Assembly: GCA_029706075.1 (NCBI GenBank) | Contig: JAINUG010000026.1 | Location: 1,533,001-1,597,000, forward strand | Length of the DNA: 64,000 bases | From: Aldrovandia affinis | Taxonomy: Eukaryota; Chordata; Actinopteri; Notacanthiformes; Halosauridae | Direction of reading: 5' to 3' | Part shown: positions 1 to 11,429 of the stretch, piece after piece | How positions within the stretch are numbered: the stretch's first letter is position 1 | Layout: each line of letters begins with the position of its first letter | Notes under the pieces: model-generated | What the model was told of the DNA's origin: nothing | The model's database searches: none | The model's input: the letters and a program-made list of their open reading frames with translations, nothing else | Program-made: the position numbers and the translations under genes

Positions 1-2050
1 AATCATTTCGTTCTCTTTCCAATGATACATCATTTGTTTCTCTTTCCATTTCCAAGAGGGAAGTGTTTGATTGAAGGTTGGCTGAGTGTGAATGAATGTG
101 TTATGTGGCTAGGCACACACTGTGTTTATACAGAATAATTCATTAGGAGGATATGGGTTAAGATACCAAACTAACCATCTGCTTGTGTTTCTGTTAGAGC
201 ACTATGGATCATCCCAGAAAATGTGAACAGATTTATCTCTAGAATAGGTTACATTTCTAGAATATAATTTTTGTATAGCAAATGGTGAAAGCAATGTCTA
301 TGCCTTCTCTGCCAAGGTGTTTATTACACAGAAGCTCAAATGATCCTCATGTTGTTCCCGCCTTCTCTATGATTGGTTCAGCATTTTAAGTGTCTTTGCT
401 GCCTTCCGGCTCACATAACGGCTCCACACTATGTCTATCCAGGAGCAAATGGTATGAACAACCAACTGGCTTGTCACATATACAGTAGTTGTCTAGATTT
501 TTGAATCATATGGTATAAGCTTACCTGCACTGTATTCTGAGAATAGTCTTTGGGCAGTTGAGCTGTGTAATAATGCTGTAGTAATTTCCACCATTTTCTC
601 TGAAAATTAGAATGCTATTGCGCAATAATCCTGTAATCAGTTCCACCATATTTACTAAGGGCAGCGATACCATTGTGTAATAATCCTATAGTCACTTTCT
701 ACATCTCTACTTTGGGTGACAGTGGCAATATGTAATAATCCTGTAATCACTATTGCTTATATCAGAGCAACAGTGAATTCTGCAGCATCAGGGCCTCAGA
801 GGCAAGGACACCTTTCACAGACAATTAGCTTTGGGGACGACTGGTGGTGAGGATTACACCATACATCAATATTCTCTTCCACTCTGCCTCCCCCTTCAGT
901 TCCAGATAATGGGATTTACTCACACTCTTTGCTGTTCAGTCATGAAACTGGCAGGATGGTCAGATACTCTTTAGATGTTTGAACCCATTACATGTATTGG
1001 CTTTGGAATTCAAATGGTTCAAATTGAAACTATTACTTGGCCATGTTTCGATTAGAGATGTCGAGATTCATAGATTGGCTTTCACCTGCTATAAAAAGAA
1101 TGAATGTCTGATTGGCTCTTTCAATGAAATGATGTGTGTGACTCTTCAGTTGACTGTTGTATGACTGGCGCATCAATTGAACGGATTAGTGCTTATACAT
1201 TGTTACAATGTATATTTAGTTTGGAAACATTATACCTTTCTTCCCAAATTTGATTGTTTTTCACTGCTGCAGTCAGTAGAAGTTTAAAAACTTTGCAGGT
1301 AAGAAAAAAATGCATGTTCAATCTGTGAGCACTTATTCTATGTTTTCCCCATTGTAGAGTCTCCATAGTTGTTGCGGTCCTGTTAGAAGACGGATGGCAT
1401 TGAGTTTGTGGAAAATTCAAGTTAATATGAAAGGCTGATCTCTGCATTGTGGTACCTCTGTGCAGGTCTAGTTTACATAATACCAGGGAAATAATATATT
1501 ACAGATGCAGCAGGGGGACATGATCCAGCTCATGATAATTATGCCATCCAAACTCAGAGAACAAGCAGGGTTCACAACCCTTCAGTTCATCCTTTGAGAC
1601 ACAAAGACTCTGTGTTCCACAGGATGTAATTGCTCTATGGTTACCAGTGTCCTAATGGAGACAAATCTATGATGCTGCTTGCTCACATTTAAAGAGAACA
1701 GAGTTTATACACAGTATATCACTGAGGTTATACACAGTATGTCAGGATAACCGCTCCTCTGAAAGGATGTGGAGTATAGTGTCTTGAAAATCTTTTCCAC
1801 TTCACAAAGGAAATTTATCTCTTGCCCTTTTCACAGTAAAGTGAATGGATGCTGTTTTTCCAACTTGAAAGGTGTCAATCCCAACTGCCCTTGAACTGGC
1901 ACCAAGGCGCAGCCGCCTGTAATTGTATTTCGAAGGTGATGTATCGCCAGTGTTTGTATCATGTATTTAAAGGAGTACTGGATTTAAATTCATTTCTCTT
2001 ATAAATAATGTTTTTGTATCAATGTACTGTCTTTTTTGGCAATCAAATCC
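1..2050. other. no gene recognised
   Basis: About 2 kb of AT-rich single-copy-looking DNA. Only short open frames without family signatures occur here, and I see no splice-bounded exon, transposon end or tandem repeat. A loose recurrence of 'taataatcctgtaatca' around 600-750 suggests a degraded local duplication of about 60-70 bp, but it carries no further information. Confidence 0.5.
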
Positions 2051-2124
2051 ATCAATAAACATTAAAAAACAGCTCTCTTTTAATCCTATTTCCACCTGGG
2101 AAATACAGCATCCTTAATAGAATG

Positions 2125-2188
2125 TCCCTGCTGAAGTCCCACAATGTGAGTACTTTTGTCATGCATGTCGGTTCCAATGACACTTCTG
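2125..2188 (+). repeat. 64-bp copy of LINE ORF1 (SGNH) segment
   Basis: This 64-bp stretch matches 3145-3208 at 61 of 64 positions by eye. The matching piece there encodes the conserved GxND block (HVGSND) of an SGNH-type esterase domain. Nothing else of the LINE is recognisable around this copy, so it is an isolated fragment placed 1020 bp upstream of the fuller one, from a second insertion or a partial duplication. Confidence 0.7.
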
Positions 2189-2544
2189 TAGCATGATTTA
2201 ACATTATAGAATGAGTAACAGACTGTGTGTGCGCCTTTAGGATGGGAGGGAATTCAAAATATACACAAATGTTAATTGGTCTATTCAAGTTACCTATGTT
2301 ATTACGTCATAACTCGGGAGAAAAAAGTGACAATTTGTGAAGCCTGTTAAGCATGAACTCCCCCATCATAAACACCTGTCTTTGCTAATTACAGCAAACT
2401 ATGTTTTAAGTGAGATAGTTGGCCAAACCCCAAAAAGACCAGGAATTCAATCATTATCTTGATCTATGCACTAACAAGTCTTCCTTACACATAGTGCTTT
2501 GATACCTGCTAAGGTACTGTAACTATGTTGATCTACTTAAAACT

Positions 2545-3264
2545 ATGTACTCATCATTATCTTCAGAGGAACCGGGATCGGATGATCAGTCTCCTCTCCG
2601 ACGTAAAGGTAATAAACAAGTAATTCAACATTTAAAAAAACTCAATGCACACCCAGGAGGCCTTCGAGACCACCTTTTAAACCAGGCAAGCCTGTTCCAC
2701 TGGGCTGGAGTGTTAGTTTTGACCACGGAGGGGCTTGTCGACGTTAATGCTGAGAATGTTCCACCTCTGATGCCCCCATCAACTTCTTCTTGCTCCACTC
2801 CCCTTGCACCAGGCTCCAAATTTGTGGTGGTTAGGTGGAAAGGGAAGGGCAAAAAGTGGTCTGGGAAACAGCATCAGGAGAGCTGCACCCTGGCTCCCCT
2901 ACTATCCCACCAGGATCTATGGGTCTAGGACCTCTTCAAAGCTCTGACCTCACCATCTCCGAATGCCGTCACGCCATCTCCAAAGCCCATTACCTCCTCA
3001 ACTGGCCCTTCTTACACATTGGTGACCATCATCATTGGGGACTTGATTGTGAGAGATGTTCAACTAAATGTGTCAGTTGTTGGTCCCACTGTGGTGTCCT
3101 GTCTTCCTGGTGCACGAACCTTAGTCAATGGCAGACAGCTACCATCCCTGCTGAAATCGCACAATGTGAGTAGTTTTGTCATGCATGTCGGTTCCAATGA
3201 CACTTCTGCCCGGCAGTTTGAGATTTTAAAAGAGGATTTTAAAGCACTTTTATCCTCACTATGA
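2545..3264 (+). pseudogene. LINE ORF1 fragment with SGNH esterase domain (CR1/L2 type)
   Basis: Two overlapping frames (2545-2928 and 3019-3264) together give a serine/proline-rich N-terminal part followed by a small hydrolase-like domain. The latter shows 'GDLIVRDV', then 'CLPGARTL', then 'FVMHVGSNDTSAR'. From family knowledge, CR1-like LINEs carry an SGNH/GDSL-type esterase in ORF1, with blocks GSS..VR and GxND. Here the GxND block is intact, but the nucleophile block reads GDL instead of GSS, so the catalytic serine is lost. At least one frameshift lies between about 2928 and 3019. No reverse transcriptase follows: the LINE 3' end comes directly after. A host SGNH gene is unlikely because the context is LINE. 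Confidence 0.65.
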
Positions 3265-3299
3265 GCTAGTGATAAAAGGCTCATCATGTCCAGACCTCT

Positions 3300-3455
3300 T
3301 CTCTCCTATGGACGATTTTTATATATTTTTATTATTTTGATCCCTTTTGTTGGATCCATTATTTGTTTTATCTGTATTTTACTCTTGTGTATGTGAAGCA
3401 CTTTGAGATACATGTTTTGTACAAGAGGTGGTATACAAATAAAGTTATTAAGCTC
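3300..3455 (+). mobile_element. LINE 3' terminal region
   Basis: The stretch has the common fish LINE 3' end organisation: a T-rich part, then 'tgtgaagcactttgagata', then 'ggtggtatacaaataaag' ending near 'ttatt'. It follows the ORF1 fragment in the same orientation, so the two probably belong to one element lacking ORF2. The assignment rests on recognition of the tail and not on an alignment. Confidence 0.6.
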
Positions 3456-3779
3456 ACTGGCTCAAGGGAATCCATTGAGTTTGAAACTTTACTTTTGCAG
3501 GACGGCAAGATTTGCATTGCAGAATATGCAAATATGGCTTATTTCAGGTGTACCTGTGGTAGATAACCCCAGCAACAATTGGTTGGGTGAAACAGTGATC
3601 TTAAAGGTAAGAACACACCAGCCTGATTGTCTGTCAAAAACTGTTGGTGGACGACGGTTGCCTGTAGTTACTGCAGTGTGTCCCATACGTCAACAGTTTT
3701 TTCCCCTCATTGATGCCCGTAGGTCCTGATTCAACATTTTGAATTGCTTGTCGGGCCGGCATGTTTGATGTAGGCTTTT

Positions 3780-4365
3780 AATGTGGCATCACCGAGGGGC
3801 AAAACCACCGTTACTGGTAACTACCAGTGTGTTTGATGTTGTTAATGTAAAAAAAGGGAGAAAAAATCCTATATACTGCATAAAAATCATATATCATATC
3901 TCTTTAGGCTTGTAGACTAAGCTTCTGACCTTGCATGTTGTTGCTGTAAAAGGGGTTTGGAAACAGGCCTGTTGCTTCTTCACAACATGTACACTTTTTC
4001 ACATTTATTTTAATGTATACAGAACATTTTTTTGTGTGTGTTTGAAACCGTTGTAAACTGCCTTGCTTATCAAGTGGATTATCATACTGGCAGGATAGGT
4101 TTCCACTGGAATACGTTTAACATTTAGAGAAGGACGACATGGCCCTTGTATTACAGACAGTTTTTATGTTTATTTCAATCAACATTGCATTAACGCTGTC
4201 TCAATGATGTGCAACTTGAAAGGCTTCTTCAACTTACTAGTGGGAGTTGTTGTAAAGTAACCAATTAACTTTTAATCGAGTCTGCCTCTACAGTGAAAAT
4301 CAACCGTCAAATATTGAGTTTGATCTACCTGGGGTCCGGTCACAGCATCAGTCAGAACTAGTCTC
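3780..4365. other. no gene recognised
   Basis: Unique-looking AT-rich DNA with a few T-rich runs. I see no coding, RNA or transposon feature in it. Confidence 0.4.
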
Positions 4366-4369
4366 TCAT

Positions 4370-4960
4370 TAGAGAAAATGCAATTAGAGGTTTATTTTTA
4401 GCAAGTGCCACTCAAGCTCTTGCAAAATGCATTATGTTTCATAATCCCATCAGAAAGGGGTTTGCACGATTTAATAATACTGCTTCCTATTTGTGTGACA
4501 TCAATTAGAGGGCTACAGCGTAATGGGTTTGAATCAAAGCTAATTACAGTATGCAGATTCATAATTAAAACAAGGCAGAAGTTAATGAACAGTTGTATTC
4601 CCTGTGACAGTGTGACGGGTTCTCATCCATTAACATGACCTCTGGGACTGTTATAGGGTCTGATGTATTTATTAACTCGGTGGGCATTTTATATAAAAAC
4701 ACTAACTGGATGCTAGGGTTGGTGTTTAGCACGGAGGTTATTGGTGTGACTGAATTGCTTCCTTGAGCGTTTAATCCTATAAATCAGCCAGCCAATAAAT
4801 TAATGCCTCAGGGTCAGAATGAAAATGGAATTGAATTATTTCAATTCACAGCCCGTAATTGAATAAGTGTAGATCATAAATGTAACTGCAATTTGAGTGC
4901 TGTGGAGGATATAATGTAATAAAATCGTGTGCATTTATAATATCAGTTTATCCCATGTGG
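4370..4960. promoter_or_regulatory. candidate conserved non-coding element
   Basis: A roughly 590-bp block with no transposon signature and no coding potential is unusually rich in homeodomain-type cores: caattagag twice, gctaattaca, cataattaaaac, and cgtaattgaat. It also has an 'attgaattatttcaatt' palindrome-like stretch. Texture of this kind (AT-rich, complex, non-repetitive, TAAT-rich) is typical of vertebrate conserved non-coding enhancers around developmental and neural genes. This is inference from composition only: no cross-species comparison was possible. Confidence 0.35.
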
Positions 4961-5373
4961 AACTCCAGATGTCAAAATATGAAACAATAATCAACTTGGA
5001 TACTAATCAGAATATTGTGGATATGATAGCATACTGAATTGCAAACAGGAACCTTGAATATTAGCAATGTTATCTTGGATGCTAAATAGGTATTGGATAT
5101 TATACAATTTTGGATGCAATAATGGAAACCTGCTTTCTATGAATTATGTGAAAAGCAAATCCCAATGATGTGCATCTAATCTGATTGATTGGATTTAATG
5201 CTGACCTACAATGGTTTTAGTCCAAGAGCATGTACTATGTAAACACCTATGGCCTACACCTATACATAAATTCAGTCAGTATTGGTTCTTAACCTTCTCT
5301 CAATTAAATGCAACTGTCAAAACTCTGTAAAAAAACTGTAAGAATTATGATTTAATACAGGCTATACACATAA

Positions 5374-5450
5374 ATGCATGCATGCACGTTCACACACACA
5401 TACACCCATACACCCGCGTTCATGCATTCACAGTCACATGCACATATATG
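5374..5450. repeat. imperfect CA-rich simple sequence
   Basis: A degenerate cacaca/catgca tract lies just left of the hAT remnant. It is low complexity, and the open frame running through it is an artefact of the repeat. Confidence 0.6.
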
Positions 5451-5491
5451 CTTAGAAACATACTCTCTTGCATGTATACAGTACACTAACA

Positions 5492-6570
5492 CAGGAGTCC
5501 CCAATCACTGGGCCGCGACCCAGTACCGGGCTGCAGAACATCAAAAAATATATCATCCTGTGAAACATTCTAATCTAATTAATCCAAATTTCCATGTCCT
5601 CCACACTGTATTATCCCTGGTCCCACTCATGATCATAAGGATTGTTTGGGTCTATTTTTAACTTGAATCATGCCATGCACGGGCAGCGCCCACTCTTATA
5701 TTTCAAGCTAAATGTGCTTCTGATTCCTGCTTGATAGCTAGGTAAAACAATGAGTAAAAAACATGTTGTTGGAGAGCTTTTTGGAAGGGGTAAGGGAAAT
5801 AAAAAGGATATTATTTCTAGTCATACAGCAAATATGGTTTTGTTGTAAGTGATGCACATGCCCTTAGACCTCTATATGTAATATGTGGTGACAATATTTC
5901 AAACAATAAAGCCTATAGAGGCTTATAAAGCCTTCTTTTCTTAATATCTGAAAGTTTATTTCAGATTCTTTTCCAATTTTCTCCAATTTGGTGGCTAATT
6001 GCACACTCTTCTAATTCAACTATCCTCCCTTGCACTACGAGCTCGCCTCTGCAACCCTGGGGGGGAGTGACAAAGATGCCAAACTTGCCAAGCCAACTGG
6101 TCGACTGTAACTCAAACACACAGAGCCACTTTTGCAAGCCCCTAGCCCTCCATGTGTAATATGTGGTGAAAAACTTTCAAACAAACTTTTCCGAACTGCT
6201 TTGACACATTGAGCCCAAGCACCCCGCTATCAAAGCTATTGAGTTCTTTATGCAAAAAAAAAAAAAAGTGAGCAAGAACGGGAAAAGCAAGTGCTGAAAA
6301 CCACCACATTCCCTCCCATCCCACGTAGTTTGACTTGTTCCAAATCTTGGCAGGGATTTTGGGAGAGACTGAGGTGGAGCTGTCATTGTCCCAGCTGGTG
6401 CGCAACCACCTGGCTTCGTTGTCTGGGGAGTTCGATCGTTATTTCCTATCCCAAAAATAACCAAGAACTGCCAAGGAATGGATCTGCAGTTCCCATATGC
6501 AAATGTCCCTGGTGAACCATGCATACTGACAGTACAGGAAGAGGACCAGCTACTCATATTTTATGTAATG
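5492..6570 (+). mobile_element. hAT transposon remnant
   Basis: The left end 'caggagtccccaatcactgg' resembles the CAGGGGTCCCCAA-type terminal repeat of fish hAT elements. A short frame from 5751 begins M-S-K-K, as many hAT transposases do. Around 6370-6550, frames read 'ELSQLVRNHLASLSGEFDRYF' and then, after a shift, 'NVPGEPCILTVQEEDQLL', which match the region just before the C-terminal dimerisation domain of ZBED5-like hAT transposases. The copy has several shifts and stops, and the C-terminal dimerisation region and right terminus are missing; L2 sequence starts at about 6745. It is inactive. Confidence 0.6.
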
Positions 6571-6744
6571 AAATTAGAAACAATACGATACAATAAATTA
6601 GAGTGCCAACGTGTTTTTTTTACTTGCATCTTTCTTAGAGCACTTTCATATACTGTACTTCTTTGTACACTGTACTCAATTTTGTTTCCTGTTCATATTG
6701 GATGGATATTAATTAGCAATAATATGCACAATAAGGCTATTATC

Positions 6745-6960
6745 CATTACATTGTACATTTTAAACATTTAGCAGACGCTCTTATCCAGAGTGACTTACA
6801 AGATGTGCATTAATACATGGTATGATCAATCATTGTTCAAGCAAGAGATCAGTGTAGTAATACAGCGATAGACATCATTGTTGGCAGCTGCATACCATAC
6901 CTGTAACACCGGGAAGGAAAAGGTTAGTAAATGCATTTATTTATTAGTTTTTTGAGAAGG
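6745..6960 (-). mobile_element. L2-type LINE 3' end
   Basis: Read on the minus strand, this is the same 3' UTR and tail as at about 48760-48940, including 'taagtcactctggataagag' followed by 'cgtctgctaaatg'. The shared region also includes the 'aaccttttccttccc' block and 'tattactgcactgatctctt'-like text. It joins, in the same orientation, an endonuclease-region fragment of the same family (7013-7460), so most of the element between the two has been lost. Confidence 0.75.
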
Positions 6961-7012
6961 TTTTAAACAAGTATACATACACAAAAAGCAGTATTAAACC
7001 TGTAGGCAGTGG

Positions 7013-7460
7013 TGATGACAGAGTGAATCAAAGGAGGAGGAGAGAGAGGACAGTAGGGTAGATGAGGCTTCCTCAGCAGGTAGCTGAGAAAACCCTCATC
7101 TACCCTACCGTCCTCTCTCTCCTCCTTCTTTGATTCACTCTGTCCTCTCTCCACTAAACCTGCTCGTCTCTGACCCCCCACCCTCTGGCTAACTGACTGC
7201 ATTCGGGCAGTAGGGGAAGGGATGAGAAAACATTAGCTACCAGGCCTGAGGGGGAGAGAGAGTGGAGGTTGCAATGGACAGAAGCAGTGGGGGGAGGTGA
7301 AGGGGGTTTAGGTGAAGAGGGGAGGCGGAGGGAAAAAGACAAAGCAGTGGTCAGACACATGTTGAGGACATACTACAATGTTGGGTGAGGTGCAGTTCCT
7401 GGACAAGGTCTAGTTAGCTTCCGGCCTTGTGGGTGGATGGGGATTCATCCATAAATGTCA
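7013..7460 (-). mobile_element. L2-type LINE, endonuclease/linker region, rearranged
   Basis: On the minus strand the sequence parallels 36020-36410, the segment between endonuclease and reverse transcriptase of the larger L2 copy; markers are the 'ggtcagacacatg' and 'gccttgtg.gtggatggggattca' blocks. The piece is not collinear: 7021-7085 runs in element orientation, about 7087-7204 is an inverted copy of overlapping sequence, and 7206-7460 resumes the original orientation. All open frames here are broken. Confidence 0.7.
7021..7140. repeat. 47-bp inverted repeat (hairpin) inside LINE
   Basis: Arm 7021-7067 and arm 7094-7140 are reverse complements with 2 mismatches in 47 and a 26-base loop. 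The right arm is part of the inverted LINE segment. The structure could extrude as a cruciform or stall replication. Confidence 0.85.
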
Positions 7461-7829
7461 GTGCATAATTAATTCATGTCTGCTAATGGCTCTCTCTGAC
7501 TCATTACAGAAGCAGGGCTGTGTGATTGTATTCACTTTTAAACTCCAGTGGATGACTATATTTATTCTATGTCAGTGAAAGTCAATACACACTTCACAAT
7601 TGCAATGAATTTTGGGGGTAGAAATCAATGCTAAATCTTCCTGTTTATTCTTTGTCATGAACTTTCCTAATGATTGGTGTTGCTTTATCAAGATTTGACA
7701 TTACAAGCCATCAAAGTCTGTCAGGGCTTATCAAGGGTCAGGGTTTCAGGTCAGCAATGAAGTCATCTTTACAGTAAAAGGACTGAAGAGATAAAAACTT
7801 ATCTTGATAAGGAATGAGGTGGACAGTCT

Positions 7830-8440
7830 TTTTTTCCGTGAGGTCCACCAGGAGCTACAACGGTCATGGAAATTACTTTTACAAAGCCTGTGTGCTTGTT
7901 CATGGGGTGTCTACATACACTATCATCAACCAGGTGGTGGAGCTTAGCTGCACAGCCATGCCCCCCTCTTTGAGGATTCGATGACTTCTCACCTGTGCCC
8001 ATTGTTGGCCCCACGGCAGAGTGTTACAACATTGCATTACCTCTATGCTCGCAGAGATAGCATATGTCACCACACGGCAGACCAGTGCTGCTCTCAATAC
8101 CAGGGCAGTGCTGAAGAGGCTGACTCATGGTGAGTTAATGGGGGAGGAGGATACACTGAGCAAGCTGCAGCAAGCTACAGACTCACCTCTACGTGCAACT
8201 AAATGTGCAGCTCAAACAACAGGAAGAACCATGTTGAACCTTGTTGCTTGGAGCGGCACTGGGCAGAGGCAACAGCATTCCTGGAGGTCCAGTGGTGAGC
8301 ATCAAGAGAAAAGTCCACCAGAGATTACAGGTTGCCTCTGCACAAAGAAGGCATGGGGCTCCTCATTAAAAACGTCCCCTTCCCTTGACATGCTCAGACA
8401 TTACAAATGCCTGAAAATTCTTCTAGCTGCTCTGAAAATA
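7830..8440 (+). pseudogene. DIRS gag-like pseudogene
   Basis: The best frame (from 8021) reads 'EIAYVTTRQTSAALNTRAVL', followed by 'LQQATDSPLRATKCAAQTTG'. These correspond to the A-Y-x-x-A-x-Q-x-x-A-A-L and A-L-R-A-T-K-x-x-A-Q-x-x-G-R blocks of DIRS gag proteins as I know them. The N-terminal part is in other frames ('EVHQEL..SW' near 7840). There are frameshifts and no usable start. Confidence 0.55.
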
Positions 8441-9097
8441 AAAGCATGACATGAGAAAACACAGCCACTGTCTCTCATGACACCCGGGCGTAAGTGTGTG
8501 TGGAAGCAGCATTATGTACTAAACCCCTCCAGGCTTGCTTTTAATCCTTGGAGATCCCACACTACTGACCACCAGGGTGAAAATAGGTTGAGTTACCTTG
8601 CACAAAGGCTGGGAGGCCACGTTGAGTGGTTACTGACTAGCAGGTCAGTGAGTGGTCAGTGGATGATGTCACAAACAAGCTTACACATACGCATGTTAGA
8701 GCTCCATACAGTATTTCTCGCTCAGAATCATTTCAGTCTCATTTCGGAGCCCCATTTATTGATCAGAACAGACGGCTGTGGCTAAAGACACGACTCACTG
8801 TCCCCTATGGTTTTCAATGCTGGACAGAGAAAGCCAATTGGGTGTGAATGTGCTGTCATGCTAATGGCCACAACTGCAACAGAGTTAGGGAGCACAATTT
8901 GTCTCAATCTGTTGGCACAATTATATATAGTTTGTGAATCTGACAGCCCTGCTTTATGGGACTCCATGGGAAATCCTGATACGAGGCACAATTTGGCACC
9001 CATCACCACATAAATGGAAACTGGGTTTGGCCCATGCATGTGATTGTCCCCAGCTGTAGTGGCTACAATGCAAAACTCCTGAGAATCCTCCACTAGA

Positions 9098-9990
9098 TCA
9101 CTCTATGCATTCCAATGGCAAGTGTTTGTGCTGATGCGCAGAGGGCACCTGATCCCACCAAATGCAATATCATTGTGGTGCTTTAAATCTTGCAAGGATT
9201 TTTCAATATCGGGCTCTCCCCATCCACTTTGAAAGTGTATTTTGGCATGTCATGTGGGTCAAGACAGCTCATCATTAGGAAGCCATTCACTAGCTTCCTG
9301 CTTTATGAAGGATGCTCAGAGGCTCCAACCTGCCCAATCATTGCACACCCCATCTTTAGATTTGCTGACAACCTTGAGGGCTTTGTCCAGCTCTCCCTTC
9401 GAGCCGCCCATGACTACACAATTGTGTATGCTATCTTTTAAGATGATATTACCACTCATGTTGGCCTTGGCAAAACAAGGGATTTGCATGCCTTGTCAGA
9501 ACACCCATTCTGCCTACAATTCCCAGAGAGAGATACAATGGCTGCCTCATGCCTGAGTGTAGGCTATGTTCCGAAGGTACTCTTAACATTAGCGAAAAGG
9601 GTGTAGATAAAATGTTCTCCCCCTTCGTTGGGTACAGGGGAAGCAGAGCAGGAGCACTTGCTCTGTCCCATACAGGCAGGGCGTGCTTATGTTATATGCA
9701 GTCAAGAGAGGTGTTTTTCGGATCAGTTATTAATTTGTTTTGGAGGCTGACAGAAAGGTCAGGCTGTCTCCAAACAACATTTATTGCATTGCACTGTGGA
9801 TGCAATAAAGCCGGAATATTCAAGCTTGGAGAAGGAACCCCCTACTTCCCTCAGAACTCAATCTGCACGTGGCATGACCACATCATTGGCATTTTTCCTG
9901 GCTGTCTCCTTGGAGGATATTTGTGCTGCAGCTAGCTGTAGCTTGTCACACACATTTATATGTTTTTACAGTCTGGATGTTAATCGTGTC
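9098..9990 (+). pseudogene. DIRS tyrosine recombinase pseudogene
   Basis: The N-terminal SAM-like part reads 'GLSPSTLKVY' (9205-9235) and then, in a second frame, 'LTTLRALSSSPFEP'. The catalytic end lies in the frame starting 9784: 'RTQSARGMTTS' aligns with the H-S-T-R-G-M block (H replaced by Q), and 'EDICAAASCSLSHTFICFY' carries the final tyrosine. At least two frame changes and loss of the catalytic histidine make it non-functional. Its role in a live element would be integration of the circular DNA. Confidence 0.65.
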
Positions 9991-10549
9991 CCAGTAGAAT
10001 ATAGTGTGCTGAGCATATCAGGGACAAGTCGTTTACCTGTATTATTGACTAGCGGGCTCATGTTACACATGCCGCCACGTCTTTCTACAACTGATAATTA
10101 TGCTCTCATATCAGGGGCTATGGTGATGGTGTGTTATAGTCGTTTGACCCTCGTTGTTTACGTTTGCTGTTGTGCGCCCCTGCGTGGACTCTGCACGGGA
10201 CGGTGCAATAAGGTCCCCATAGCATCATTCTGATGCAGCATCTCGAGACTGATAAGAAAGGGAATGTCTGGGTTACGTATGTTCCCTGGAGGGGGGAACC
10301 AGACAATGCATCCCTCTTCCATGCAGCACCCACGGGTATGCTGAAGTGGGTGTGGAATGACGTGGGATGTTGCAGCACTTATATTTATGTGCACAGGCAC
10401 TTACAGACAACTAGTTAACTGCTTAACGAGCATAGATTACTTGAATCAGATGTGCTGGTGACTGAATTTAACAAATACCTGGCTGGGGGCCGGCGAGAAG
10501 AGGTTTGGGAACCACATTTTTGATACATAGTTCGTTTTTTTCTGTAGCT

Positions 10550-10665
10550 TATTGGGTGTTGGAAATTAGCCTTTGGCTATTAGCATTTAATGCAATGCAA
10601 ATGTTTTTTAAACATTGTAACAATGCTTTTTCCTATGTCCCTGACAAATAAACAATTAAATAAGT
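10550..10665 (+). mobile_element. LINE 3' end remnant
   Basis: The text 'ttggaaattagcctttggct' followed by 'gtccctgacaaataaac' and an A/T-rich tail resembles the 3' end at about 38480-38520 (minus strand) and 43670-43780. It is short, degenerate and without coding sequence. Confidence 0.45.
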
Positions 10666-11250
10666 AAATTACACTAGTTTAGTGTGTATGAACACTCAAC
10701 ATTTTGTTTGTAAGAAATGTTTTAGGATTGTTTATAAGCAATAATGATAAATGATTCCTTCAAGTATTCCTTCATTCCCACTGCCCTGCCTTCACTCACG
10801 TTCACTTTTTAACTTAATCACTTTTATTATGCATTCATCTTACTTTCTATTCATGCAAATATTTTAATCTGTACAATGCACTTACGCACATACACGTGGG
10901 CCAAATGAAACTAAATATAACTCACATGCATGCATATGGAGTGTAGGTTATGGTAGGCTAACAATTTAATGTTTAATTGTTAGATACTATTGTTAGTATG
11001 ATCATTTTGTCAACAACCAAATTACCAGAATACATACTTTGTGTGCTAACTCTTACCCTAACAAAAAGTAGTCTTCATATTCAATAGATAATATAAATAT
11101 CAATGCAGTACAATATATCCTCATTAATGAGCAGAAAGGTGGGGAATTGATATATTTACCTTAGTCAGCAATCTTTAATGACATAGGCTGCACAAAGGTG
11201 GCCTGCACACAATCAACATTTGCCCTTAACTATGACTCACAAAAAAAGAA
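10666..11250. other. no gene recognised
   Basis: AT-rich, non-coding DNA with no repeat signature that I recognise. Confidence 0.4.
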
Positions 11251-11253
11251 AAT

Positions 11254-11258
<5 letters not shown>

Positions 11259-11312
<54 letters not shown>
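11259..11312. repeat. (AT)n microsatellite
   Basis: About 27 uninterrupted AT units. A poly-Ile/Tyr open frame runs through it and is an artefact. Confidence 0.97.
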
Positions 11313-11314
<2 letters not shown>

Positions 11315-11429
11315 CTTCACAAACAGTCTGACAAGTTCATTTTGGAGATTGCTGAAAAGAAAAACCAACACTTCCATTTATTTGTCATTTAAATTTAAGG
11401 AGAGATGTTGATTGAATTCAGGACATATA

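Larger units (their letters stand above)
7800..10400 (+). mobile_element. decayed DIRS-type (tyrosine recombinase) retrotransposon
   Basis: DIRS elements replicate by reverse transcription but integrate with a tyrosine recombinase. A gag-like segment (about 7830-8440) and a recombinase-like segment (about 9098-9990) lie in the right order on the plus strand, followed by terminal text such as 'gggttacgtatgttccctgg' that is typical of fish DIRS ends. The reverse transcriptase, RNase H and methyltransferase-like domains expected between gag and recombinase are absent or unrecognisable in 8450-9090. The copy is full of shifts. Both outer limits are approximate. Confidence 0.65.

Noticed and set aside
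3605-3775. Possible MITE with 'acacaccagcctgattgtc' and an inverse-like 'gtcgggccggcatgtttgatgt' end
   Set aside because: The ends match only loosely and no target duplication could be set.
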